A stretch of DNA of 62,928 nt, taken from contig CAAGNV010000019.1 of NCBI GenBank assembly GCA_900771425.1, positions 1 to 62,928 on the forward strand, written 5' to 3'. Shown here in pieces: positions 46,966 to 54,494 of the stretch; position 1 is the first letter of the stretch, and each line of letters starts with the position of its first letter. Source of the stretch: Bacteroidaceae bacterium. Lineage in GTDB: Bacteria; Bacteroidota; Bacteroidia; Bacteroidales; Bacteroidaceae. The notes under the pieces were generated by a model. That model was not told the origin of the DNA and did no database searches. It saw nothing but the letters and a program-made list of their open reading frames with translations. Position numbers and translations under genes: made by a program.

Positions 46966-49900
46966 ATGAGAAGACTATTCATACGAACTATGGCGACTAT
47001 GTCAGGCTTGAAGTCCAGAGGTCCACTCCATTGCCTGCTCGTGCTGGTGGCTGTCACGACACTGACCACCGCACTTCACGCTCAGAACACTATAAACTTC
47101 AGCAGTGACCAGGGACTGTCGAACACCTGCGTACGTTCTATCTATCAGGACAATCACCGAAACGTATGGATTTCAACACGTAACGGAGCAAACCGCTTCG
47201 ACGGTCATAAGATGAATGCTTACTATCACGACTCCGACGACCCCCATTCGTTGCTCACCAACACGTCGCTTGAGTTTCTCGATTTCGACAAGGACAACGT
47301 ATTGGTTGCCACGACTGCGGGCTTGCAGTTGTACAACTATGCTACCGACGAGTTTTACAGAGTACCTCTTATTATCGGTAAGGACACGGTGGAACGAAGC
47401 ATCACCAGTCTTTATCGTTTCAAGGACGGAGTGATACATATATGTGTTGCCAATCAGGGCAGTTTCATCATCGACTACGACGGCAGCAAGAACGACAAGC
47501 CACTCGAGGAACGTGGCATCTGTGCCCGATATACAGAGGACTACTTCATCAACGGCTTTTCGCCACGTACTATCCTCGAAGACAGCCACAGTCAGTTGTG
47601 GATACTCAACAATCATCATGAAATATACGTGCGCGACAAGGGCGTGAACACTCACATCGACGGGTTGACTAACGTAACGGCAATATGTGAAGGCGTACGT
47701 GGCGTGTATGCAGGAACGTCCGACGGCCAGCTGATTCGGCTGAACTCACAGACCCACCAATTCGAAGTGGTGCAAACCGGTATCAAGAGTATTGCATCGA
47801 TTTACCCCGACAATCACGGACTCATCTTCATCTGCACCGACGGTTATGGATTGAAACTCTACAATGAGTTGACCAACGACTTGTCGCAAAGCAAAATACG
47901 TACTCCAGAATACGACCTTTCGACCTCTAACGTCAAGTCTGTGTTGATAGACAACAGGCACAACATGTGGATTGGTGTCTATTGGAAAGGCATCGTGGTC
48001 CAGCCTATTACCACGTCGGCCTTCCAGTACATCGGTCGTCGCTCGGCGTTGTTCAACGTCATCGGAACCAACTGTGTCACAGCCCTATGTCAGGCAAAGG
48101 ACGACTGGACATGGGTTGCCACTGACCACGGCGGTCTTTATCATCTGCCTCCAAACCGAATGACCAGCGAACACTGGGCACCTGAAGAAATCTCCGACAC
48201 ACCTTCGACCATCACAGCCATATACGACGATGGCAACGGCACGGTATGGTTGGGCATGTCGTTGGGCGGATTGGTGAAGTTCAACACAGCCACACGCACC
48301 TTCACAACTGTAGGAAACGGCATCAACAGTGCTTATTCCATCGTCAAGGGAAACGGTCCGAGCCTATGGATAGGAACGATGGGCGACGGCGTGTTCAGTT
48401 TCAACCCTACAACGGGCAGCACCGTTCACTATGTACCCGTATATGACGACGGTACATCAGGCATTCCGCTCATACACAATTCATACATCTATGGCATGAG
48501 TATCATAGGCGGAAAACTCTACGTAGGCAGTTCCGACGGACTGGACGTATTTGCTGTCGGAGCCGACGAAAAGCCGAAGTTCCTGTACCGATGCCTTGAA
48601 CTGACAAGTGTCAACTGCATACGTTCCGACAGTCACGGCCGCATCTGGTGTGCCACATCGAAGGGATTATATACCTACACAGAAAAGAATGGCAAGATTG
48701 TAGGCAAGTCGCAGTTATACACGACCAAGCAAGGACTTCCCGACGACATGGTCAATGCCATCGAAATCGTAGGAAGCAACCGAGGCGACAAGTATCAGTT
48801 ATGGCTCAGTACCGACAACGGACTTGCCCTCTTCGACCCTGATACCGAAGTATTCACCAACTTCTACAGCAACGACGGACTGCAAGGTAACGAGTTCAGC
48901 CGCGCAGTATCGCTCCAGGCAAGCGGCCGACTCTACTTCGGTGGCATCAACGGTATCACGGCTTTCAATCCTTCAGACGTAATTTCGAACAACAACGAGC
49001 ATCTGCCGACCGACACCCTGCGAATCATTGACTTCTATGTCAACGGTAAGTCGGTTCATGCAGGTCAGAAATCGGGACGCTACACCATGTTCGACGGATG
49101 GATATCCGATGTCGAGCGCATCGACCTTTGCAGCGACGACAACTCATTCACCATCGAGTTGTCAACCATGAACATCGAACCGCTGCACATCACATACGAA
49201 TACAAGATAAACGACGGCGACTGGATAACATCAATCGACGAATCGGGCCGAATCAGTTTCAACCGTCTGTCGCCAGGTACGTACGACATCAGCATACGTG
49301 CCATATCTTATAACCAGAAGACTCCGGAGCGCAACATACGCATCGTAGTCCACCAGCCGTGGTATAATTCACGTTGGGCATGGATTGTCTATATCATACT
49401 CGCCGTGCTCCTCGGCCGCCTTATCATCTACCAGTACATCGAGCGCCGCAAGGCAAAGCGAATACTTGAGAGCCACCGCCAGTCGGAAGCAATCAACGAG
49501 ATGCGGATGCAGTTCTTCATGAACATAAGCCATGAGATTCGTACGCCTATGACCCTCATCATGGCTCCGCTCGACCGTCTGAAGAAGATGGGCGATGACG
49601 AGCAGCACCAGAAGAACTATCAGCTCATCCACCAGAACGCCAACCGGATCATGCAGCTCATCAATCAGTTGATGGACGTCCGTAAGATTGAGAAAGGTCA
49701 GTTCCAACTACATTACAAGCGCGTCGAACTTGTCAGTTTCCTCAAAGGTCTGCACGAACTCTTCCAGGAGACGGCACGCACCAAGTCCATCGACTTCCAG
49801 TTCGTTCACGAAGGCATAACCTCCATGCCAGTGTGCATCGACGAGAGCAATTTCGACAAGATTATCATGAACCTGCTCAGCAATGCCTTCAAGTTCACAC

Positions 49901-51114
49901 CCGACAGCGGCAAGATTACCCTGAGCCTCGAAGACAATATCGGTGCCACCACCTCCGAGCCTAAGTTCATCATCAAGGTGACAGACACCGGCGTAGGCAT
50001 TCCTGACGACAAGAAAGCCCACATCTTCGACCGCTTCTATCAGGTGTCGGGAGCAAAGAACGGAGCACAGCCAAATCAAGGCGGTACGGGTATCGGCCTC
50101 AACCTCGCATCACTGCTCACAGGACTTCACGACGGTACGCTCGAAGTTGCCGACAATCCTGAACAGCAAGGCACTCAGTTCATACTGACCATGCCACAGG
50201 CAAATTATCTCATCGAGGAAGAAGAAGCCAGCGAAACCGTTGAAGCCAACGAGGCAGACAATGAGGGCGAGGACAACAGTCCTATAGAAGATGACAACAC
50301 AGAGAGCAACGAGGAAGGCAAGTCATCGACAGGCAAGACCACAGCAAGCACCATACTCGTCATCGACGACGAAAGCGCCATCCGCGAATATATTGCCGAA
50401 GACCTCACAGCACGAATGCCTAAATACCACATCGAGCAGTTCAGCAACGGACGCACCGCCTGGGAGTTCCTGCAGCGACATCCGTCAGAAGTGGCAGTCG
50501 TAGTGAGCGACATCATGATGCCGGAGATGGACGGAAGCCAACTCTGCCGCAACCTCAAGCAGAGTTTCCTTACCAACCACATTCCTATCATTCTGCTTAC
50601 GGCAAAAGTCACGGAGCAGGAGAAGATTGAAGGTCTCGACATCGGTGCCGATGCCTACATCACCAAGCCATTCTCAATTGACCTCGTACTCACGACCGTC
50701 ACCAATCTCATCGGCAACCGACGCCGACTGCTCAGCAAGTACGAGAACATGGTTCAGGAAGAACAGGGCATAGACCAAATCAACATCACCTCGCCTGACG
50801 AACAACTCATGCAGCGAGTGATGAAGATTATCAATGCCAACCTGCAGAACCCTGAACTAAACGTCGAGTTCATAGCCCGTGAGGTGGGACTGAGCCGCGT
50901 ACACTTCCACCGTAAACTCAAGGAACTGACCAACGAGACACCGCGCGACTTCATCCGTGGCATCCGACTCCGTCAGGCAGCCCGACTGTTGTCAGAGAAG
51001 AACCTCGACATCAGCCACGTTGCCGATGCCTGTGGATTCCGCAGCATATCGACGTTCTCAACCACATTCAAGTCGGTCTATGGCGTCAGTCCTAAGGACT
51101 ACGGCAAGGAATAA
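46966..51114 (+). CDS. Hybrid two-component system regulator (HTCS), XynR-like
   Basis: This single-chain sensor-regulator has 1382 residues. After a signal (to about LHAQ, 40) comes a periplasmic sensor of two seven-bladed propellers made of repeats such as NVWISTRNGANRFDG, then a Y_Y_Y domain (about 720-797), one membrane helix (about 803-823), a HisKA domain with FFMNISHEIRTPM (phospho-acceptor H856), an ATPase domain (N box about 970-975, DTGVGIPDD about 1007-1015), an acidic linker, a receiver domain with DIMMPEMDG (D1182) and a C-terminal AraC-type HTH (about 1285-1382). Such proteins bind an oligosaccharide released from the target polymer and activate adjacent utilisation genes. Position next to GH67, GH10 and GH43 makes xylo-oligosaccharide the likely ligand, as for XynR of P. 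bryantii; this is inferred. Confidence 0.94.
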   Translation: MRRLFIRTMATMSGLKSRGPLHCLLVLVAVTTLTTALHAQNTINFSSDQGLSNTCVRSIYQDNHRNVWISTRNGANRFDGHKMNAYYHDSDDPHSLLTNTSLEFLDFDKDNVLVATTAGLQLYNYATDEFYRVPLIIGKDTVERSITSLYRFKDGVIHICVANQGSFIIDYDGSKNDKPLEERGICARYTEDYFINGFSPRTILEDSHSQLWILNNHHEIYVRDKGVNTHIDGLTNVTAICEGVRGVYAGTSDGQLIRLNSQTHQFEVVQTGIKSIASIYPDNHGLIFICTDGYGLKLYNELTNDLSQSKIRTPEYDLSTSNVKSVLIDNRHNMWIGVYWKGIVVQPITTSAFQYIGRRSALFNVIGTNCVTALCQAKDDWTWVATDHGGLYHLPPNRMTSEHWAPEEISDTPSTITAIYDDGNGTVWLGMSLGGLVKFNTATRTFTTVGNGINSAYSIVKGNGPSLWIGTMGDGVFSFNPTTGSTVHYVPVYDDGTSGIPLIHNSYIYGMSIIGGKLYVGSSDGLDVFAVGADEKPKFLYRCLELTSVNCIRSDSHGRIWCATSKGLYTYTEKNGKIVGKSQLYTTKQGLPDDMVNAIEIVGSNRGDKYQLWLSTDNGLALFDPDTEVFTNFYSNDGLQGNEFSRAVSLQASGRLYFGGINGITAFNPSDVISNNNEHLPTDTLRIIDFYVNGKSVHAGQKSGRYTMFDGWISDVERIDLCSDDNSFTIELSTMNIEPLHITYEYKINDGDWITSIDESGRISFNRLSPGTYDISIRAISYNQKTPERNIRIVVHQPWYNSRWAWIVYIILAVLLGRLIIYQYIERRKAKRILESHRQSEAINEMRMQFFMNISHEIRTPMTLIMAPLDRLKKMGDDEQHQKNYQLIHQNANRIMQLINQLMDVRKIEKGQFQLHYKRVELVSFLKGLHELFQETARTKSIDFQFVHEGITSMPVCIDESNFDKIIMNLLSNAFKFTPDSGKITLSLEDNIGATTSEPKFIIKVTDTGVGIPDDKKAHIFDRFYQVSGAKNGAQPNQGGTGIGLNLASLLTGLHDGTLEVADNPEQQGTQFILTMPQANYLIEEEEASETVEANEADNEGEDNSPIEDDNTESNEEGKSSTGKTTASTILVIDDESAIREYIAEDLTARMPKYHIEQFSNGRTAWEFLQRHPSEVAVVVSDIMMPEMDGSQLCRNLKQSFLTNHIPIILLTAKVTEQEKIEGLDIGADAYITKPFSIDLVLTTVTNLIGNRRRLLSKYENMVQEEQGIDQINITSPDEQLMQRVMKIINANLQNPELNVEFIAREVGLSRVHFHRKLKELTNETPRDFIRGIRLRQAARLLSEKNLDISHVADACGFRSISTFSTTFKSVYGVSPKDYGKE

Positions 51115-51136
51115 GACGATGGACAAATCAACGATT

Positions 51137-51216
51137 GTGTTAATTACGAATTACAAATCACGAATCACTTTCATGCGCTTTGACGTATCTTATAAATCGT
51201 AATTCGTAATTAACAC
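51137..51216. repeat. Family D AT-rich palindrome, copy 2
   Basis: GTGTTAATTACGAATTAC (51137-51154) and its exact complement at 51199-51216 form 18-base perfect arms around 44 bases. It lies 22 bases after the HTCS stop and 33 before the next promoter and could act as the HTCS terminator. The GAATTAC core is shared with copy 1 at 41126-41196. Confidence 0.78.
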
Positions 51217-51248
51217 GATTTATTTTTCCGTATTTCACAATTAATTCT

Positions 51249-51256
51249 TAACTTTG
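51249..51256 (+). promoter_or_regulatory. -7 promoter element of the leader ORF and corA
   Basis: TAACTTTG matches TAnnTTTG exactly. It lies about 30 bases before a 13-codon leader ORF and some 245 bases before corA, so the corA mRNA has an unusually long leader. Confidence 0.68.
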
Positions 51257-51284
51257 CAGCCGAAAGATTAAAAATACGCACATT

Positions 51285-51326
51285 ATGGACGATTATCCGG
51301 CGAATACAGAAGAAAACAAACGCTAA
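51285..51326 (+). CDS. Possible leader peptide upstream of corA
   Basis: An ATG about 25 bases after the expected transcription start opens a 13-residue ORF, MDDYPANTEENKR, ended by TAA. A hairpin begins directly at the stop codon. The acidic start with an early proline recalls MgtL-type leader peptides of enteric bacteria, in which acidic and proline codons make ribosomes unstable at low Mg2+ and thereby change expression of a downstream Mg2+ transporter. There is no homology to claim from 13 residues; the parallel rests on position, composition and the Mg2+ transporter downstream. It may be a chance ORF. Confidence 0.4.
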   Translation: MDDYPANTEENKR

Positions 51327-51370
51327 GGGTAGAGTCAACAAAGCGAAGAATATGTAACTTTTGACTCCCC
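51327..51370 (+). promoter_or_regulatory. Hairpin at the leader ORF stop codon
   Basis: GAGTCAA (51332-51338) and TTGACTC (51361-51367) are perfect complements, with flanking GGG/CCC able to extend the stem past a two-base bulge. It starts immediately after the leader stop codon, so a translating or stalled ribosome would affect its formation. No T tract follows. Confidence 0.5.
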
Positions 51371-51502
51371 GAACATATTTCGTGAGTGAAAAGTAAACAA
51401 AGTTAATTACGAGACATTAATTACACATTACTTATTGCTTCATGCATCGTGAAGTATCCTGTTCTATGTAGTTAGTATTTCAAAACATACCATATTCTTA
51501 CT

Positions 51503-52429
51503 ATGCGTGCATATTGGAATTTCAACAAGAACTTGAAGTCATTGGACGCTTGGCAGTCAGGTTGCTGGATTCAAGTGACTTGTCCCGTCGAAGACGACGT
51601 TAAATATCTCATCGAAGAATTACAAATTCCCGATTATTTCATTGAGGACATCAGCGATACTGATGAGCGTGCCCGTTACGACTACGACGAAGGCTGGCTC
51701 ATGATTATCCTGCGTATTCCTCACCTGAAGAGCATCACCAGCCGAAGCCCATATACGACGATACCGCTCGGCATACTCATCAAGGAAGACAAGATCATCA
51801 CCATCTGCAATCAGGAAACCAAGATGATGGTCGATTTCATCAATCACCAGATGAAACGTGCCGAAGGATTCATCGATGCGACCGACCTTGTGTTCCGACT
51901 CTTCCTCTCAGCCAGCGTGTGGTATCTGAAGTACCTGAAACAAGTGAACGGACTGATAGAGAAAGCCAAGCGGCACCTCGACCACAACATCGACAACAAG
52001 GACCTCACGAGCCTGTCACGACTTCAGGACTCACTTACATACTTCGCTACCAGTATACGTGGCAACGAGACCCTCCTGTCAAAACTGAAGTTCCGCCTGC
52101 CGGTCGATGACCTCGATGCCGAACTGATTGAAGACGTCAACATCGAGATGAATCAGGCGCGCGAGATGACACAGATCTATTCGAACATCCTCGAATCGAC
52201 CATGGACACATACGCCAACCTCATCAACAACAACATGAACCGCGTGATGCGTCTGCTCACGTCGCTCAACATGATTATCATGCTCCCTACCCTCGTGGCA
52301 AGTCTCTTCGGCATGAACCTCGTCAACGGCATGGAGCATAGTTCATGGGGATTCGTCGTGGCAATAGTTATCTCTGTCATCATCACCGTGGTGGGCTGGT
52401 ATTACTTTAAAAAGCGTCAGTGGCTATGA
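51503..52429 (+). CDS. corA: CorA-family Mg2+/divalent cation channel
   Basis: CorA is a homopentameric inner-membrane channel for Mg2+ (or Co2+, Ni2+). The 308-residue protein has a long cytoplasmic alpha/beta and helical part and two C-terminal membrane helices (about 251-269 and 283-302) joined by the loop with the signature GMN (270-272, in LFGMNLVNGMEHS). It has the normal length and the positively charged C-terminus (KKRQW). The reading frame ends in TGA that overlaps the start of the next gene (ATGA). The long leader with a small ORF and hairpin suggests post-transcriptional control. A zinc exporter of the same superfamily cannot be excluded. Confidence 0.92.
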   Translation: MRAYWNFNKNLKSLDAWQSGCWIQVTCPVEDDVKYLIEELQIPDYFIEDISDTDERARYDYDEGWLMIILRIPHLKSITSRSPYTTIPLGILIKEDKIITICNQETKMMVDFINHQMKRAEGFIDATDLVFRLFLSASVWYLKYLKQVNGLIEKAKRHLDHNIDNKDLTSLSRLQDSLTYFATSIRGNETLLSKLKFRLPVDDLDAELIEDVNIEMNQAREMTQIYSNILESTMDTYANLINNNMNRVMRLLTSLNMIIMLPTLVASLFGMNLVNGMEHSSWGFVVAIVISVIITVVGWYYFKKRQWL

Positions 52430-53199
52430 TATTCTATTTCAGCGGAGTCGGCAACAGCAAATGGGTGGCACAGAACTTGGCAGCGGAACTTGGTGACCGT
52501 CTGCTCTTCATCCCCGACGAATGGCAGACTCTGAAGCACTATACCTTACAGCCCGGCGAGCGTCTCGGGTTCGTCTTTCCCTGCTATGGATGGGGAGTGC
52601 CTACATTCGTCGAGCAGTTCATAAACGAGATGACCCTCGAAGGCGACGTCGTACCGTCGTACCTGTACTTCGTCACTACGTGCGGCGACGACACAGGCAT
52701 GACTGCCGAGATATTCTCTGCCGACGTACAGCGTAAAGGATGGGAGTGCAAGGCAGGATGGGCAGTCGTCATGCCCGAGTCCTACATCTGTCTGCCGGGG
52801 TTCGACACAGACTCCAAGAACAAGGAAGAGAACAAGATAACCGCAGCGCGCGACCGTATTTCTGCCATCGTGAGCAGCATCATCGACGGACGTTCCGGTT
52901 TCGACACCATACCAGGAGCTATGAAATGGGCAAAGAGCCACATCGTGCGCCCCTTCTTCAACCGTTTCCTCATCACCCCACGCCATTTCAAGACTACCGA
53001 CACATGTACAGGCTGCGGCAAGTGCGCCAAGGCATGCCCATCCGGCAACATCAGTCTTACCGAAGCCAACCGCCCGCAGTGGGGCGACCAGTGTGTGCTT
53101 TGCCTACGTTGCTACCATACCTGCCCGCAACATGCAGTGCAGTGGGGACCATTTACTCAGGGCAAAGGCCAATACCTATTTCCGGAACGACGCAGATAA
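52426..53199 (+). CDS. EFR1-type flavodoxin/ferredoxin fusion protein
   Basis: The 257-residue cytoplasmic redox protein has a flavodoxin-like N-terminal domain (MIFYFSGVGNSKWVAQNLA, about 1-19, with the FMN phosphate loop) and a C-terminal pair of [4Fe-4S] motifs: CTGCGKCAKAC (C194, C197, C200, with C204) and CVLCLRCYHTC (C223, C226, C229, C233). I start it at the ATG at 52426, which overlaps the corA stop as ATGA; an in-frame GTG six bases earlier is possible. Such EFR1 proteins are common and mostly uncharacterised in anaerobes. Translational coupling to corA is unexpected for a redox protein. Electron donor and acceptor are unknown. Confidence 0.87.
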   Translation: MIFYFSGVGNSKWVAQNLAAELGDRLLFIPDEWQTLKHYTLQPGERLGFVFPCYGWGVPTFVEQFINEMTLEGDVVPSYLYFVTTCGDDTGMTAEIFSADVQRKGWECKAGWAVVMPESYICLPGFDTDSKNKEENKITAARDRISAIVSSIIDGRSGFDTIPGAMKWAKSHIVRPFFNRFLITPRHFKTTDTCTGCGKCAKACPSGNISLTEANRPQWGDQCVLCLRCYHTCPQHAVQWGPFTQGKGQYLFPERRR

Positions 53200-53256
53200 G
53201 CATTCGTTATCAACCCACGACATCTTTAATCTATTCAGTCACACGACCGCATGAAT

Positions 53257-53348
53257 AGTTACTGCCGCGACGCTGTAGTTTACTACCGCGACGGTGCAGT
53301 AAACCACAGCGACGATGCAGATTACTGCACCGTCGCTGTGGTAAGAAG
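53257..53348. repeat. Family A intergenic element, copy 3
   Basis: Three direct 21-bp units (for example AGTTTACTACCGCGACGGTGC) are followed by an inverted unit and GTAAGAAG. The hairpin at 53303-53342 has 18-base arms (ACCACAGCGACG and TGCAG, one A/C mismatch) around the loop ATTA. Compared with copy 1, both arms carry a three-base change in matching positions (extra AGC on the left, GCT on the right), so pairing is kept. It lies between convergent genes. Confidence 0.82.
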
Positions 53349-53473
53349 TATAAAGGGAGATAATATGTATTGACCAGCATGGTCACTGTTTTACATTCAG
53401 TCATCCAGACGAAGCGAACATGCGCTCCGTACTGTCGCAACGATGCACTGGCAGTGGATTGACCTGCGCCCGG

Positions 53474-54178
53474 TTATTCAATCTCACTGATGCGTCGCAG
53501 ACCTTCAACATCGTTGATGATGATCTTACGTCGGTCGAGCGTGATCAGTCCTTCTGACACAAAGGCAGAGAGCGTACGTATGGCGTTGGCGGTGGTCATG
53601 TCGGCCATGCCGGCAAGGTCTTCGCGCCGGAGGTCAACGTCAATGTACCAGCGGCCGTCGAACCGTCCAACCGATTTCTTGAGATAAAGCAAGATATATG
53701 CCATACGTCCCCGCAGATGCTTGCCCATCATGACAAGAAGCCGTTGTTCAAGCCCGAACGTAGAGTCGGCAGCCTGTTCAAGCATATATTGCGCCAAGCA
53801 TCGGTTCTGGAAAAAGAGTTTCATGATATCAGCATTCGGTATGCGGCATAGTATCACTTCATCAATAGTACTTGTTTCAAACATAAAGTTTTTGCGTGCA
53901 AGGTATGGGCGTAGGCCGAAAATGTGGAACGGTTGCAGCAGCGATACGATACGTTTGCGACCGTCGGAATATACATACGACAGACGCAAATGGCCTGATA
54001 CAAGGCAGTGGAAGTTGTCTGACAAGTCGCCACAAGTATAAACAGGTTCGTCCTTGTCGTAGTGCACTACTTCCAATCGTTCACAGATCTCTTTTCGTTC
54101 CGACTCTGTCATCAAAGCCGCCATCTCATCGATATAAGAGAGTTTTTCCTCATCAGTCGCTGCAATGATTCTGCTCAT
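53474..54178 (-). CDS. Crp/Fnr-family transcription regulator
   Basis: The 234-residue protein has an N-terminal cyclic-nucleotide-binding-like beta roll (about 20-125, with GHLRLSYVYSDGRKRIV), a dimer helix (about 125-150) and a winged HTH (about 178-225, LRREDLAGMADMTTANAIRT as the recognition region). No Fnr-type cysteine cluster is present near the N-terminus, so it is not an obvious iron-sulfur sensor. I choose the ATG at 54176-54178; a GTG 30 bases upstream is also in frame. It is divergent from the alpha-glucan operon with the two promoters 127 bases apart, so control of that operon or of itself is possible. The last helix may extend to the convergent Family A repeat. Confidence 0.85.
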   Translation of the reverse strand: MSRIIAATDEEKLSYIDEMAALMTESERKEICERLEVVHYDKDEPVYTCGDLSDNFHCLVSGHLRLSYVYSDGRKRIVSLLQPFHIFGLRPYLARKNFMFETSTIDEVILCRIPNADIMKLFFQNRCLAQYMLEQAADSTFGLEQRLLVMMGKHLRGRMAYILLYLKKSVGRFDGRWYIDVDLRREDLAGMADMTTANAIRTLSAFVSEGLITLDRRKIIINDVEGLRRISEIE

Positions 54179-54291
54179 AATAGTTCGTTCCGTGCCTTCT
54201 TGCTGCACCTTTCAAAAGAAGAATGCTCCCTTTGATACGGAGTTTGCCTCAAATATCGACAAGGTAAGAAGAAGGCTTAAATAAGTTTCTG

Positions 54292-54299
54292 CAAATATA
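54292..54299 (-). promoter_or_regulatory. -7 promoter element of the Crp/Fnr gene
   Basis: On the minus strand TATATTTG matches TAnnTTTG, with a TTTG 20 bases upstream (54320-54323) as -33 element. The leader to the chosen start is about 107 bases. Confidence 0.68.
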
Positions 54300-54425
54300 C
54301 GACAAGAAGACGAAACTTGCAAAGATGATTGTACTTTCGTGCATTTTTTGTTGACTGAGCAATGTCAAAAAGATGGTTTTTGCAAAAAAAGGGGTTGCAA
54401 GTTTGCAATAAACAAATAAATATTG

Positions 54426-54433
54426 TACATTTG
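54426..54433 (+). promoter_or_regulatory. -7 promoter element of the alpha-glucan operon
   Basis: TACATTTG with TTTG 20 bases upstream (54402-54405). The expected start near 54440 rules out the TTG at 54438 as a start codon for the debranching enzyme. Confidence 0.7.
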
Positions 54434-54494
54434 AACTTTGAAAACAGCAATAGAAGACCTATTCGCACCTTCAACTAAAAAACCAATCAAATAT

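Noticed and set aside
54438..54494. N-terminal extension of the debranching enzyme from a TTG codon
   Set aside because: The promoter -7 element at 54426-54433 places the transcript start at about this codon; the ATG at 54495 begins the conserved protein.
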